Notes: generated from the sequence alone by a model not told the origin. Counted from the stretch's first letter, positions 17,641 to 26,481 are shown. The stretch is DNA of 64,000 bases from Janthinobacterium sp. FW305-129 (GCF_020858115.1 NZ_JACYMM010000003.1:372001-436000), one strand, 5' to 3'. Translations and numbers: made by a program.

Positions 17641-18971
17641 ATGCATCGTTACGCCTGTTCGTTCCTGCTGGCCGCTGCCTGCGGCGCCCATCTCGCGCAC
17701 GCCCAGGCGCCCGCCATGCCCGTGGGCTTCGTCCCGCAGCCCGTGCTGCCCGCGCCGGACAAGCAACTGATTCCCACAGTCAATGTTGCCCCCGTGCAGC
17801 GCTGGACGGCCGGGCAGCGCCCCGCTGTCGCGGCAGGCCTGGCCATCCATGCGTATGCGCGCGATCTCGACCATCCGCGCTGGCTATACGTCTTGCCGAA
17901 TGGCGACGTGCTCGTGGCGGAAACGAATGCCCCGCCGAAACCGGACGACAGCAAGGGCATCAAGGGCGCCATCATGCAGATGCAAATGAAAAAAGCGGGC
18001 GCCGCCACGCCCAGCGCCAACCGCATCACCCTGCTGCGCGGCGTCGACGCGCATGGCGTGGCGCAGACGCGCATGGCGTGGCGCAGACGCGCAGCGTGTT
18101 CCTGCAGGGACTGAATTCGCCATTCGGCATGGCCCTGGTGGGTAACGAACTGTACATCGCCAATGCCGACGCCCTGCTGCGCTTTCCTTACGTCACCGGG
18201 CAAGCGGCCATCACGGCGCCGGGCACCAAGGTGATGGATTTACCGGGCGGGCCCATCAATCATCACTGGACCAAGAACGTCATCGCCAGCCCCGACGGTA
18301 AATTTCTCTATGTTGCCGTCGGTTCCAACAGCAATGTGGGCGAAAACGGCATGGCAGCCGAAGATGGCCGCGCCGCCATCTGGCAAGTCACGCGCGCCAC
18401 GGGCAAGGCGCGCGTGTATGCGACGGGCTTGCGCAATCCCGTCGGCCTGGCCTGGCAGCCCAGGACGGGCGCCCTGTGGACGACCGTCAATGAGCGCGAC
18501 GAGCTGGGCAACGACCTGGTGCCCGACTACATGACCTCCGTCAAGGAAGGTGCCTTCTATGGCTGGCCCTACAGTTATTTTGGCCAGCACGTTGATGCGC
18601 GGATCCAGCCACCCCGTCCCGAACTGGTCGCCACGGCTGTTGCGCCCGATTATGCGCTCGGCGCGCACACGGCCTCGCTGGGACTGGCGTTTTATGACGC
18701 CACCCTGCTGCCCGAACGCTACCAGGGCGGCGCCTTCATCGGCCAGCACGGCTCGTGGAACCGCAAGCCTTTCAGCGGCTATAAAGTCCTGTATGTGCCC
18801 TTCGCCAATGGCGTGCCCAGCGGATCGCCGCAGGACGTCATCGCCGGTTTCCTCGACAGCAATGGCAAGGCGCAGGGGCGCCCCGTGGGCGTGGCCGTCG
18901 ACAAGGCGGGCGCGCTGCTGGTGGCGGACGACGTGGGCAATGTCATCTGGCGCGTGACGCCGGCGCCGTGA
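17641..18971 (+). pseudogene. PQQ-dependent sorbosone/sugar dehydrogenase, frameshifted by a 20-bp duplication
   Basis: A secreted six-bladed propeller dehydrogenase of the soluble aldose/L-sorbosone dehydrogenase family, which oxidises sugars in the periplasm using PQQ. The first part (17641-18114) has a signal peptide ending AHAQ and reaches [18 protein letters not shown]. It then runs into nonsense and stops at 18112. The rest continues in another frame from [17 protein letters not shown] to 18971, with [22 protein letters not shown] and [13 protein letters not shown], the last typical of this family. Removing one copy of the perfect 20-bp tandem repeat at 18051-18090 restores a single 436-aa frame. 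As written only a 157-aa truncated product is made unless slippage removes a copy. Confidence 0.85.
18051..18090 (+). repeat. Perfect 20-bp tandem duplication inside the dehydrogenase gene
   Basis: GCATGGCGTGGCGCAGACGC occurs twice back to back (18051-18070 and 18071-18090). GACGC just before and GCA just after extend the periodicity to about 2.4 units. Twenty is not a multiple of three, so the second copy shifts the frame. Confidence 0.95.
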
Positions 18972-19072
18972 GCGTATTGACGCCGCGCATGCGCCCCCTG
19001 TGTGGCGCAACGAACGGAAGCGCAAGGGTGGGGCGCGCATGATGGACCTTCGAACCACGCAAGGAGTACATC

Positions 19073-19495
19073 ATGAAAAAAACAGGATCAGCCGTCTGGA
19101 GTGGCGGCCTCAAAGATGGCAAAGGATTCATTTCCACCGAAAGCGGCGCGCTCGACAATGTGGCGTACGGCTTCAACACGCGCTTCGAAGACGGTCCCGG
19201 CAGCAACCCGGAAGAACTGATCGGCGCGGCCCATGCGGCCTGCTTCACCATGGCCCTGTCGGGCCAGCTGGGCGAGGCGGGCTTGCGCGCCACGGCCCTG
19301 AAAACCACGGCCGAGGTCAGCCTGGAAAAGATCGATGGCAGCTATGCCATCACGGCCGTCCACCTGACCCTGGTGGCCACCATTCCCGGCGCCACCGACG
19401 CAGCGTTCCAGGATGCGGCCCTGCGCGCCAAGCTCGGCTGCCCCGTATCGAAGCTGCTGGCCACGGAAATCACGCTGGATGCCCATCTGGAGTAA
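19073..19495 (+). CDS. OsmC-family peroxidase
   Basis: A 140-aa cytoplasmic thiol peroxidase of the OsmC/Ohr superfamily that reduces organic hydroperoxides. The two redox cysteines are C57 ([11 protein letters not shown]) and C123 ([10 protein letters not shown]), both in the positions typical of OsmC. The N-terminus ([17 protein letters not shown]) and [15 protein letters not shown] favour OsmC over Ohr. AAGGAG lies 7 nt before ATG 19073. It stands 101 nt after the broken dehydrogenase gene and 124 nt before glyoxalase I. All three deal with reactive or carbonyl compounds, but no shared operon is evident. Confidence 0.9.
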   Translation: MKKTGSAVWSGGLKDGKGFISTESGALDNVAYGFNTRFEDGPGSNPEELIGAAHAACFTMALSGQLGEAGLRATALKTTAEVSLEKIDGSYAITAVHLTLVATIPGATDAAFQDAALRAKLGCPVSKLLATEITLDAHLE

Positions 19496-19619
19496 ATCCG
19501 GAGGCATTGACGTCACCGCCCGCTGCTGTCCTGCACCGGGGCAGCCAGGGCGGTCTCGGCAAGAAAGCCGTAAAACGCATAAAATCCTGCCATTCCCCTA
19601 TTCAGATCAAGGATTTACG

Positions 19620-20027
19620 ATGCGTATTTTGCACACCATGTTACGGGTCGGCGACCTGCAGCGCTCCATCGATTTTTACACGAACGTCCTGGGCATGAAA
19701 TTGCTGCGCACCAGCGACAACCCGGAATACCAGTACACGCTGGCCTTCGTCGGCTACGGTTCGAACCCCGACCACGCGGAACTGGAACTGACGTATAACT
19801 ATGGCACCACCAGCTACGAGCTGGGCACGGCATACGGCCACATCGCCATCTCGGCCGACGATATCGTCTCCGCGTGCGATGCGGCACGCGCGAATGGCGG
19901 CAACGTCACGCGCGAACCGGGCCCAGTCAAGGGCGGCAACACGGTGATCGCCTTCATCACCGACCCGGATGGCTACAAGATCGAATTGATCGAGCGCAAG
20001 TTCGACGGCCAGGGCGGCGGCCTGTAA
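19620..20027 (+). CDS. gloA: Lactoylglutathione lyase (glyoxalase I)
   Basis: Converts the hemithioacetal of methylglyoxal and glutathione to S-lactoylglutathione. Its 135 aa equal the E. coli enzyme, and all four metal ligands are at the matching positions: H5 (RILHTM), E56 (AELEL), H74 (YGHIAI) and E122 (KIELIE). The lack of the long insertion seen in Zn-type enzymes suggests the Ni/Co-dependent class. ATG 19620 follows AAGGATTTACG. It converges with a LysR gene, only 4 nt between stops. Confidence 0.95.
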   Translation: MRILHTMLRVGDLQRSIDFYTNVLGMKLLRTSDNPEYQYTLAFVGYGSNPDHAELELTYNYGTTSYELGTAYGHIAISADDIVSACDAARANGGNVTREPGPVKGGNTVIAFITDPDGYKIELIERKFDGQGGGL

Positions 20028-20031
20028 TACC

Positions 20032-20946
20032 TCAGCCTGGCTCGGCGGCCCTGGCAATGGCCGCGCGCAGCCAGGCGATGCCCGCATCGCCGTCCGTGCG
20101 GCGGTGCCGTATCATTTCAAACGCAAACGGCGCGATGGCGAACGGCGCAGAATGCTGCGCCAGCCCCTGCGCCGCGCTCCCCTGCACGCCGCGCCGCGCC
20201 ACCGTCAATATCAGATCCGTCCCCATCAATACTTCCGGCGCGACCGTCCAGTACGGCACGCGCACGGCAATGCGGCGCGCCTGTCCCAGCTGCGCCAGCG
20301 CCGCATCGACTTCAGCCGCCATACCGTCTTCGCCGGATGCCACCAGCACGTGCGGGCGCGCCAGATAGGTGTCCAAACTCAACATTTCACCGGCCGCCAG
20401 GCTGGCCGGATCGAGCGCGCACACGAAGGTTTCCTCGAATAAAGTTTCTCTGTGTAACTGTTCAGGCAGTTGCGGGAACACGCCCAGCGCCAGGTCGATG
20501 TCGCCATCCTGCACGCCAGCGATCACGGCCGGGCGGCTGGCATAGCTGACGGCCAGGTCGATGCCCGGTGCTTCCACGCGCAAACGCCGCAGCAAACGGG
20601 GCAAGATCAGCGCCGCGCCGTAATCCGACATGGCCAAGCGAAACACGCGCTGCGCCGTGGCCGCCTCGAAGACGGCGCCGCCCAGCACGGAGCGCACGCT
20701 TTGCAAGGCTTCGGCCAGCGGCCGCGCCAATTCCAGGGCGCGCGCCGTGGGCTGGAAACCGCCCTTGCCGCGCAGCAGCAACGGATCGTCGAGCAGATGG
20801 CGCAAGCGCGCCAGCGCATGGCTGACGGCGGGCTGGCTCATGTGCAAGCGCTCGGCCGCGCGCGACAAATGGCGCTCGCTGAGCAGCGCATCGAGGATCA
20901 CCAGCAAGTTCAAATCGACGGCCCGCAGATTATTCGTTTGGTGCAT
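20032..20946 (-). CDS. LysR-family transcription regulator
   Basis: A 304-aa regulator. The N-terminal winged helix (about 8-68, with LHMSQPAVSHALARLRHLL) is of the NodD/PcpR/LinR-like group, as DLNLLVILDALLSERHLSRAA shows. The effector domain follows. It diverges from a YdcZ-type transporter gene (85 nt between starts), the classical arrangement for a LysR protein controlling its neighbour. An inverted repeat abuts its own start codon. The inducer is not predictable. Confidence 0.88.
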   Translation of the reverse strand: MHQTNNLRAVDLNLLVILDALLSERHLSRAAERLHMSQPAVSHALARLRHLLDDPLLLRGKGGFQPTARALELARPLAEALQSVRSVLGGAVFEAATAQRVFRLAMSDYGAALILPRLLRRLRVEAPGIDLAVSYASRPAVIAGVQDGDIDLALGVFPQLPEQLHRETLFEETFVCALDPASLAAGEMLSLDTYLARPHVLVASGEDGMAAEVDAALAQLGQARRIAVRVPYWTVAPEVLMGTDLILTVARRGVQGSAAQGLAQHSAPFAIAPFAFEMIRHRRTDGDAGIAWLRAAIARAAEPG

Positions 20947-20963
20947 AGTTGGATGACAAACTA
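20946..20963. promoter_or_regulatory. Candidate LysR operator in the divergent LysR/transporter gap
   Basis: TAGTT-N8-AACTA, a short dyad touching the LysR start codon and 67 nt before the transporter ATG. Position and symmetry fit an autoregulatory site; the repeat is short, so this is tentative. Confidence 0.3.
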
Positions 20964-21030
20964 CGAATTGGATTTAATCATGACAGCATAATACGATGAC
21001 GCCATCAACTCAACACGCAGGGAGTCATAC

Positions 21031-21498
21031 ATGAACGGATGGATCACCTTGTTTGCCCCGCTGGCCATGCTGGCCGGCGCCGTCGTCCCCTTCCAGGCGG
21101 GCGCAAATGCCGCGCTGGGCCGCAACCTGGGCCACCCGCTGTGGGCGACCCTCGCCTCGCTGGCCGTCAGCGCCGCGCTCGCTTCACTGGTGATGCTGGC
21201 CTGGAGAATCCCGGCGCCCGATCTCCACCTCGCCGTGCGCGGGCCGGGCTGGTCCTGGCTCGGCGGCGCGGCCGGCGTGTTTTATATTACGGCCGCGCTG
21301 ATGCTGGCGCCGCGCATGGGCTCCGGCCCCTTCATGGCGGCCGTCATCGGCGGGCAGATGCTGGCCGCGCTGGCCATCGACCGCTACGGCTTGCTGGGCT
21401 TTGCCGTGAAGCACATTTCTCCGCTGCACTGGGCGGGTGCGGGACTGGTGGTGGCAGGCGTGGTCTTGACACAAGTGGCCAACAGCCGCGCCGTGTGA
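21031..21498 (+). CDS. DMT-superfamily inner-membrane transporter, YdcZ (DUF606) type
   Basis: A 155-aa protein with five hydrophobic helices, the half-size form of the drug/metabolite transporter superfamily. The family feature VPFQAGANAALGRNLGHPLWAT follows helix 1. Members occur as pairs or homodimers and are thought to export small molecules. AGGGAG lies before ATG 21031. It is divergent from a LysR regulator, which probably controls it. A bidirectional terminator separates it from tolC. Confidence 0.8.
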   Translation: MNGWITLFAPLAMLAGAVVPFQAGANAALGRNLGHPLWATLASLAVSAALASLVMLAWRIPAPDLHLAVRGPGWSWLGGAAGVFYITAALMLAPRMGSGPFMAAVIGGQMLAALAIDRYGLLGFAVKHISPLHWAGAGLVVAGVVLTQVANSRAV

Positions 21499-21517
21499 CA
21501 ACAACGCCAGACGAAAA

Positions 21518-21547
21518 AAAACCAGCGCCGTTGCCGGGGCTGGTTTT
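21518..21547. terminator. Bidirectional terminator between the YdcZ-type gene and tolC
   Basis: AAAACCAGC (21518-21526) pairs with GCTGGTTTT (21539-21547). There is a T-tract on the plus side, and an A-run (21514-21521) supplies T residues for the minus strand. It can serve both convergent genes. Confidence 0.8.
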
Positions 21548-21567
21548 CATGTAGAGCAAGAGCGCGC

Positions 21568-22908
21568 TTACTTGACAAGCAAGGCGTTGACGGGCATCAA
21601 ATCCGTTTCCTTCAGCGTGCCGGCGGCCGCCTTCAGGCGCAAGCCGTTCATGATGGTGTCGTAGCGGGCTTTCGACAGGTCTTTTTGCGTCGAGAACAAT
21701 TGTTTCTGTGCATTCAGCACGTCGATATTGATGCGCACGCCCACCTGGTAACCGAGCTGGTTCGACTCCAGCGCCGATTTGCTCGACACTTCCGCCGCTT
21801 CCAGCGCCTTGACCTGGGCCAGGCCGCTGTTAACGCCCAGGAATGCCTGGCGCGCGCCTTGCGATGCCGTGCGGCGTGCCGTTTCCAGGTCGTTGCGGGC
21901 CTTGTTTTCCAGCGCGATCGATTCGCGCACCTTGCTGGTGACGGCAAAGCCGCTGAAGATCGGGATGCTCCACTGCACGCCAATGGCATTATTGTTATTC
22001 CCGTTGCCATTGCCGCCACCGGACGTGTAGCTATGGCCCGTGTTGGCGATCAGGTCCAGGGTCGGGTAGTGGCCGGCGCGGTTGCGGCCGATGTCGCGCT
22101 TGGCCGATTCCACGTTGAACTGGGCCGTGACGACGCCGTAGTTCTGCTCTTCGGCGGACGACACCCACGGCTCGACGGCAGCCGGTTCCGGCGCGCTGAT
22201 GACGACGCCCGCGCGCATCGGCGCCAGGGTGGTCGGCGCTTCGCCGATAATGGTTTGCAGCGCGCTGCGCTTGTTGGCCAGGTCATTGATGGCGGCAAAT
22301 TCCTGCGCCACCACCAGGTCGTAGGCCGCTTGCGCTTCGTGCGTGTCGGTAATCGTTTGCGTGCCGACTTCAAAATTGCGCTTGGCCGATGCCAGCTGCT
22401 CCGTCGTGGCGACCTTTTGCGCCTGCGTGGCGCCCAGATTGTCCTGCGCACTGAGCACGTCGAAATACGCCTGCGCCACGCGCGTGATCAGGTCTTGCTG
22501 AACTTGCGCAAATTGCGCTTCCGCAATCGCCTGCGCCAGCTTGCTTTGCTGATAGGTTTCCCAGCGATCCCAGCGGAACAGCGGCTGCGCCAGGGTCAGG
22601 TTGTAGCTGTTCGTGCGCACGTTGACGGACGGCGAGGTGATCTTGTTGCCGCCATTGTTCTGGATAATCTGTTCCTGATTGCCACGCGTATTGCTGCCCG
22701 ACGCGGAGATTTGCGGCAGCAAGCCTGCCAGCCCTTGCGGAACCCGCTCCATCCCGGCCGACAGGGCCGCGCGCGCGCTGGCGTACTGCGCGTCATTGGC
22801 CAGCGCCTGCTGGTACACCTGGATGAGATCGGCCGCCTGCGCTTGCAGCGAGCATGTCATCGAGACAAAGGCGCTGGTCATCAGCACGGCGATTAGGGGT
22901 TTCCGCAT
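21568..22908 (-). CDS. tolC: TolC-family outer-membrane efflux protein
   Basis: A 446-aa trimeric outer-membrane channel for type I secretion and RND/ABC efflux. A signal peptide (cleavage after LQAQA) is followed by two OEP repeats. The first begins DLIQVYQQALANDAQYASARA, and each has a long periplasmic helix pair and an outer-membrane beta segment. The spacing matches the TolC type I secretion family rather than OprM. GGAGA precedes ATG 22908. It is the third gene after pcm and the rhodanese gene, 141 nt downstream of the latter. The Gly/Asn-rich loop (GGGNGNGNNNN) in the second half is an oddity of this copy. Confidence 0.92.
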   Translation of the reverse strand: MRKPLIAVLMTSAFVSMTCSLQAQAADLIQVYQQALANDAQYASARAALSAGMERVPQGLAGLLPQISASGSNTRGNQEQIIQNNGGNKITSPSVNVRTNSYNLTLAQPLFRWDRWETYQQSKLAQAIAEAQFAQVQQDLITRVAQAYFDVLSAQDNLGATQAQKVATTEQLASAKRNFEVGTQTITDTHEAQAAYDLVVAQEFAAINDLANKRSALQTIIGEAPTTLAPMRAGVVISAPEPAAVEPWVSSAEEQNYGVVTAQFNVESAKRDIGRNRAGHYPTLDLIANTGHSYTSGGGNGNGNNNNAIGVQWSIPIFSGFAVTSKVRESIALENKARNDLETARRTASQGARQAFLGVNSGLAQVKALEAAEVSSKSALESNQLGYQVGVRINIDVLNAQKQLFSTQKDLSKARYDTIMNGLRLKAAAGTLKETDLMPVNALLVK

Positions 22909-23003
22909 TGCATTTCTCCGTTGGAGTCGTCAAAAGTTGATGGAATCAAAAATCTGCTACCGCTTGCCTTGCGCCCGCCGGGTGAGCGGGGTACAGGCCT
23001 CCG

Positions 23004-23027
23004 CAGGCATGCAGAAAAACATGCCTG
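23004..23027. other. Hairpin between the rhodanese gene and tolC
   Basis: CAGGCATG (23004-23011) pairs perfectly with CATGCCTG (23020-23027). There is no T-tract after the stem, so it is unlikely to be a simple terminator. It could mark an mRNA processing point ahead of tolC. Confidence 0.4.
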
Positions 23028-23049
23028 GGTGCATCTACTGCAACATAAC

Positions 23050-23373
23050 TTAGTATTTAGGCATCGCGCTGTCGACTTGCAGCGCCCAGGCATGCACGCC
23101 GCCCGTCAAATTACTGATCTTGCCAAAACCATTGCGCTCCAGGAAGGCCGCCACTTGCATGCTGCGCATGCCGTGATGGCAGATGCAGACGATCTCGGCA
23201 TCTTCATCGAGGTCATCGATGCGCGCAGGAATCGAGTTCATCTGCATCAAGGTGGCACCGTCGAGGTGGCACAGGTCGAACTCCCACTGTTCCCGCACGT
23301 CCAGCAAAACAGGACGGGGGCGGGAAGGGTCAGCCAGCCAGGCGGCCAGCTGCGGTGCACTCAAATGCTCCAT
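23050..23373 (-). CDS. Single-domain rhodanese-like sulfurtransferase
   Basis: A 107-aa cytoplasmic single rhodanese domain that carries sulfur as a persulfide on C65, within the active loop CHHGMR. The CH2A-type start LLDVREQWEFDLCHLDGA is complete. An in-frame start 23 codons up lies inside pcm and is less likely. It is 13 nt after pcm, so the two are one transcript; tolC follows. The physiological sulfur acceptor is unknown. Confidence 0.88.
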   Translation of the reverse strand: MEHLSAPQLAAWLADPSRPRPVLLDVREQWEFDLCHLDGATLMQMNSIPARIDDLDEDAEIVCICHHGMRSMQVAAFLERNGFGKISNLTGGVHAWALQVDSAMPKY

Positions 23374-23386
23374 CGAATCGGTCGCC

Positions 23387-24037
23387 TCAGAACTGGAAAT
23401 GCGACGGTGCCACGGCTTGCAGCGGCGTGACATTCGTTTCAAACAGCTTGCGCGTGTCGTAGGCCTTGTCCGAGCTGCGCGTGATCAGGTGCGCCGACAT
23501 GATCGGCGCTTCGCCGATGATGGCCAGGATGCGGCCGCCGACTTTGACTTGTTGCAACAGCGCTTCCGGCAACACGGCCAGGGCACCGGACACGACGATC
23601 ACGTCGTACGGTGCGCCCTTGCTCCAGCCCTGGGCGCCGTCACCCAGTTCCACGGTCACGTTGGTCACGCCGTTGGCGGCCAGGTTCTGCTCGGCCAGGG
23701 TTTTCAATTGGGGAACGATTTCCACGCTCGTCACATGACGCGCCTTGTGCGCCAGCAAGGCGGCCATGTAACCGCTGCCGGTACCGATTTCCAGCACATT
23801 TTCATGCTTCTTGACGGCTACATCTTGCAAAATGCGCGCTTCCAGCTTTGGCGTGAACATGCATTCGCCGCCGCCCAGTGGAATTTCCGTATCGACGAAG
23901 GCCAGATTTTTATAGGCCGCAGGTACGAAATCCTCACGCTTAACCACGTTCAACAGCTCCAGCACGTCGATATCCAGTACGTCCCATGGACGGATCTGCT
24001 GTTCGATCATATTGAAGCGGGCTTGTTCGATATTCAT
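23387..24037 (-). CDS. pcm: Protein-L-isoaspartate O-methyltransferase
   Basis: Methylates abnormal L-isoaspartyl residues so they can revert to aspartate, using SAM. The 216-aa product has the motif I VLEIGTGSGYMAALLA at about 81-96 and YDVIVVSGAL for motif II, where most enzymes have DxIxVTAA. The N-terminus MIEQQIRPWDVLD and the GG(E)CMFTPK stretch are of the proteobacterial type that usually sits next to tolC. It heads pcm-rhodanese-tolC. The TetR gene 169 nt upstream reads the same way. Confidence 0.85.
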   Translation of the reverse strand: MNIEQARFNMIEQQIRPWDVLDIDVLELLNVVKREDFVPAAYKNLAFVDTEIPLGGGECMFTPKLEARILQDVAVKKHENVLEIGTGSGYMAALLAHKARHVTSVEIVPQLKTLAEQNLAANGVTNVTVELGDGAQGWSKGAPYDVIVVSGALAVLPEALLQQVKVGGRILAIIGEAPIMSAHLITRSSDKAYDTRKLFETNVTPLQAVAPSHFQF

Positions 24038-24206
24038 CTTTGGACTCGGTAAGTGAAGTAATAATCCGCCATTTTATCGTTGAACTGGCTGAAAGCACAT
24101 GTTAACCATAAAGGCGGGGAATGGAGGAAATTTGCGACGATCTGCAGATTTGGGGGGGCGAACCTTGGAAAAGGGGCAACTGAACGGTGGAAGCAGGTCC
24201 AGCGGA

Positions 24207-24857
24207 TCAGCTTTTCCCGGGTGCCTCCACCTGCAGGCTGCGCAAGCTCATGTCGATAAAGGCATCCATATAGGCAAGCGGATCGATATTCTTGACCTCG
24301 CATGGCAGGAAAGAGTGTGTCCACATCATCAGCATGGTGACGGGCGCGCTGAGGATGGTGCTGACCAGCACGGGATCGACCTGGCGGAATTCGCCGCGCT
24401 GCATGCCCCGTTCCAGCAGGGTGGCGATCAGCGCATTGCCGCGCGCGACCACCTCTTCGTTGTAAAACTGCGCCAGTTCCGGGAAATTGTTCGCTTCGGC
24501 CAGCATCAGCTTGGTCAAACCGGCCAGCTTGGTGGCGCCGAATTCTTCCCACCATTGCATCATCATGCTGCGCAGCAAGTCGGCGCTGGTGCTGTCCGAG
24601 GCGGCCATGCTGTCTTCCGCCTCGCCGATCGATTGCACGATATTGTCGCGCACCACGGCCTTGAACAGCTCTTGTTTATTCTCAAAGTACAGGTACAGGG
24701 TGCCTTTCGACACGCCGGCCCGTTTGGCCACATCCTCCAGGCGCGTCGATGCGAAACCCCGTTCGACAAACAGGTCGAGGGCGGCGGCGAGCAATTCCTG
24801 CGGGCGGGCATCCTTGCGCCGCTCCCAGCGGGGCTTGGTATCAATCGGGGCTTGCAT
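24207..24857 (-). CDS. TetR/AcrR-family regulator
   Basis: A 216-aa repressor. The helix-turn-helix (about 14-62) shows GFASTRLEDVAKRAGVSKGTLYLYF, the ligand domain is all-helical. ATG 24857 follows a GGAAAG site; an upstream in-frame start 31 codons earlier would cross the candidate operator. It precedes pcm-rhodanese-tolC on the same strand, suggesting that it regulates itself and perhaps the tolC unit or a distant efflux pump. Confidence 0.88.
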   Translation of the reverse strand: MQAPIDTKPRWERRKDARPQELLAAALDLFVERGFASTRLEDVAKRAGVSKGTLYLYFENKQELFKAVVRDNIVQSIGEAEDSMAASDSTSADLLRSMMMQWWEEFGATKLAGLTKLMLAEANNFPELAQFYNEEVVARGNALIATLLERGMQRGEFRQVDPVLVSTILSAPVTMLMMWTHSFLPCEVKNIDPLAYMDAFIDMSLRSLQVEAPGKS

Positions 24858-24867
24858 GTATCTTTCC

Positions 24868-24880
24868 AAGTAACTTACTT
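24868..24880. promoter_or_regulatory. Candidate TetR auto-operator
   Basis: AAGTAACTTACTT is a perfect 13-bp palindrome (AAGTAA-C-TTACTT) immediately upstream of the ribosome site of the TetR gene. Symmetry, size and position fit an autorepression site. Confidence 0.5.
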
Positions 24881-25112
24881 TTGAGTCATTAATAGTAGCC
24901 CTGTCTATCGGCAAGGTCAAGCGCGGGGCACCGCCCGGCACGCCGAACACGGGTATTGTACGCTCCGTGCCGGCGTTGGCGACACCTCCACTGCCGCCGG
25001 ACCTGTCGCGCCGGGTGAAGCAGAATGCGTTTCAGCCCCCGTTTTGCGCAGTTCATCGCATTTCCCCTCAGCTAGCGTGTCGGATTTGCTACCTTGCCAT
25101 CGACAGCACGGC

Positions 25113-25139
25113 AGCCGCGGGGCGGCAGCCGGCTTTTTT
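25113..25139 (+). terminator. Terminator-like hairpin in the leader of the DUF2807-like lipoprotein gene
   Basis: AGCCG (25113-25117) can pair with CGGCT (25130-25134), enclosing a GC-rich inner stem, and is followed by six T residues. It lies 36 nt before the ATG of the same strand. It may be an attenuator or may end an untranslated upstream transcript; the rest of 24881-25175 shows no gene. Confidence 0.45.
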
Positions 25140-25175
25140 CTTGTTCCGAACTAAAACAATCATAAAGGAAACACC

Positions 25176-26045
25176 ATGCGTACCCTGCTGGCCCTGTGCT
25201 GCGCCCTTGCCCTCGGCGGTTGCGCCATCGTCATCAACCCCAACGATGGCGAAGTGCGCTATGCCGACTCGGGTGGCAATACCATCCAGGGCAACGAACA
25301 AGTGAGTCGCGACGCGCGCCAGGTCAGCAACATCGACACGCTCGACATCGACAGCATGAAGCGCATCGATCTGAAAATCGACGTGCGCGTGGGGCCGGCA
25401 ACATCGCTGGTGATCGAGGCGGACAGCAACCTGCAGCCGCGCATCCATAGCGAAGTGAGCGGCAATACCCTGCGCATCTGGAGCGATACGAACATTCGCA
25501 GCAGCAATGGTATCCACGTCATCTATACGACGCCGCAATTGAGGAAAATCAACATTTCCGGCTCGGGCCGCCTGGTGGCCAGCGGCTTCAATGGCGAGGA
25601 TTTCAGCCTGGAGCAGCGCGGTTCGATGAAGAGCGAACTGTCGGGCACGGTGGGACGCCTCGACGTGGCCAACAATGGCTCGGGCAGCATCAACGCGGCG
25701 GCCCTCAGCAGCGGCAACACGGACGCGGTGCAGAACGGTTCGGGCAACATCCAGCTGGGCAGCGTGCGGGGCGAACGCATCAACGTGGCCGTCAACGGCT
25801 CGGGCAGCATCAGCGCCAGCGGCGCCGTGCAGCGCCTCGACGCCAACGTGAATGGCTCGGGCGACATCAACCTGGCCGCCCTGCGCAGCGATGTTGCCTA
25901 TCTGGCGAGCAACGGTTCCGGCGACATCGACGTCACCGTCCAGAATGAAGTCAACGCCCGCGCCAGCGGTTCCGGCCGCATCACCGTGCATGGCGACCCG
26001 GCCCGCCGCACCCTGTCGGGCAAGCGCGTCAGCATCGTGCGTTAA
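25176..26045 (+). CDS. Lipoprotein with DUF2807-like (GIN) beta-solenoid
   Basis: A 289-aa lipoprotein: signal peptide with lipobox ALGGC (lipidated Cys16), then a putative auto-transporter adhesin head GIN domain. Seven Gly-Ser-Gly turns recur about every 20 residues (SGSGRL, NGSGSI, NGSGNI, NGSGSI, NGSGDI, NGSGDI, SGSGRI), as in a right-handed beta-solenoid. Length is slightly above that of single-domain members. No Lys/Asp sorting exception is evident after the cysteine, so it is probably on the outer membrane. An AAAGGA site sits 7 nt before ATG 25176. No operon partners. The function of the family is not known. Confidence 0.85.
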   Translation: MRTLLALCCALALGGCAIVINPNDGEVRYADSGGNTIQGNEQVSRDARQVSNIDTLDIDSMKRIDLKIDVRVGPATSLVIEADSNLQPRIHSEVSGNTLRIWSDTNIRSSNGIHVIYTTPQLRKINISGSGRLVASGFNGEDFSLEQRGSMKSELSGTVGRLDVANNGSGSINAAALSSGNTDAVQNGSGNIQLGSVRGERINVAVNGSGSISASGAVQRLDANVNGSGDINLAALRSDVAYLASNGSGDIDVTVQNEVNARASGSGRITVHGDPARRTLSGKRVSIVR

Positions 26046-26116
26046 ACACCGCCCTGGCGAGACACGGGGGCCGGCTTGCTATACTGTCGGCTCCTCACCC
26101 GCTCGTCTGAAATCCC

Positions 26117-26389
26117 ATGTCATCATCTGCCACCCTGGCATGCCGTCCATCCTGCGGCGCCTGCTGCACCGCACCGTCCATCACCAGCCCGATTCCCGGC
26201 ATGCCTGATGGCAAGCCTGCGGGCGTGCGCTGCATCCAGCTGGCCGACGACAACCGCTGCAATATCTTTGGCCAGCCGGAGCGGCCCGCGTTTTGCGGCG
26301 GCTTGCAGCCATCCGAGGATATGTGCGGCAGCAGCCGCGAACATGCGGTGCACTGGCTGGCGGAGCTGGAACGGCTGACGGCCCCCTGA
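26117..26389 (+). CDS. YkgJ-family Cys-cluster protein
   Basis: A 90-aa small cytoplasmic protein with a zinc or iron-sulfur binding pattern: CRPSCGACC near the start, then a cysteine in GVRCIQL, NRCNIFG and AFCGG. The pattern matches the YkgJ/UPF0153 cysteine-cluster family. Zinc or Fe-S binding is predicted; biological role unknown. The start at 26117 has a weak ribosome site. It stands alone between the lipoprotein and the DeoR gene. Confidence 0.8.
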   Translation: MSSSATLACRPSCGACCTAPSITSPIPGMPDGKPAGVRCIQLADDNRCNIFGQPERPAFCGGLQPSEDMCGSSREHAVHWLAELERLTAP

Positions 26390-26481
26390 GCGGCTTGGCG
26401 GCGCGCACCGCCCCAGAATCAGTATTCCTGATGACCATCCATGGCCACGCATAAGGCTGCGGCTGACAGATAACTGTTGAC

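Noticed and set aside
25523-26040. Repeated CGGGCAGCATC-like DNA, considered as a possible minisatellite or CRISPR
   Set aside because: The repeats are degenerate and encode the GSG turns of the solenoid protein; there are no uniform spacers.
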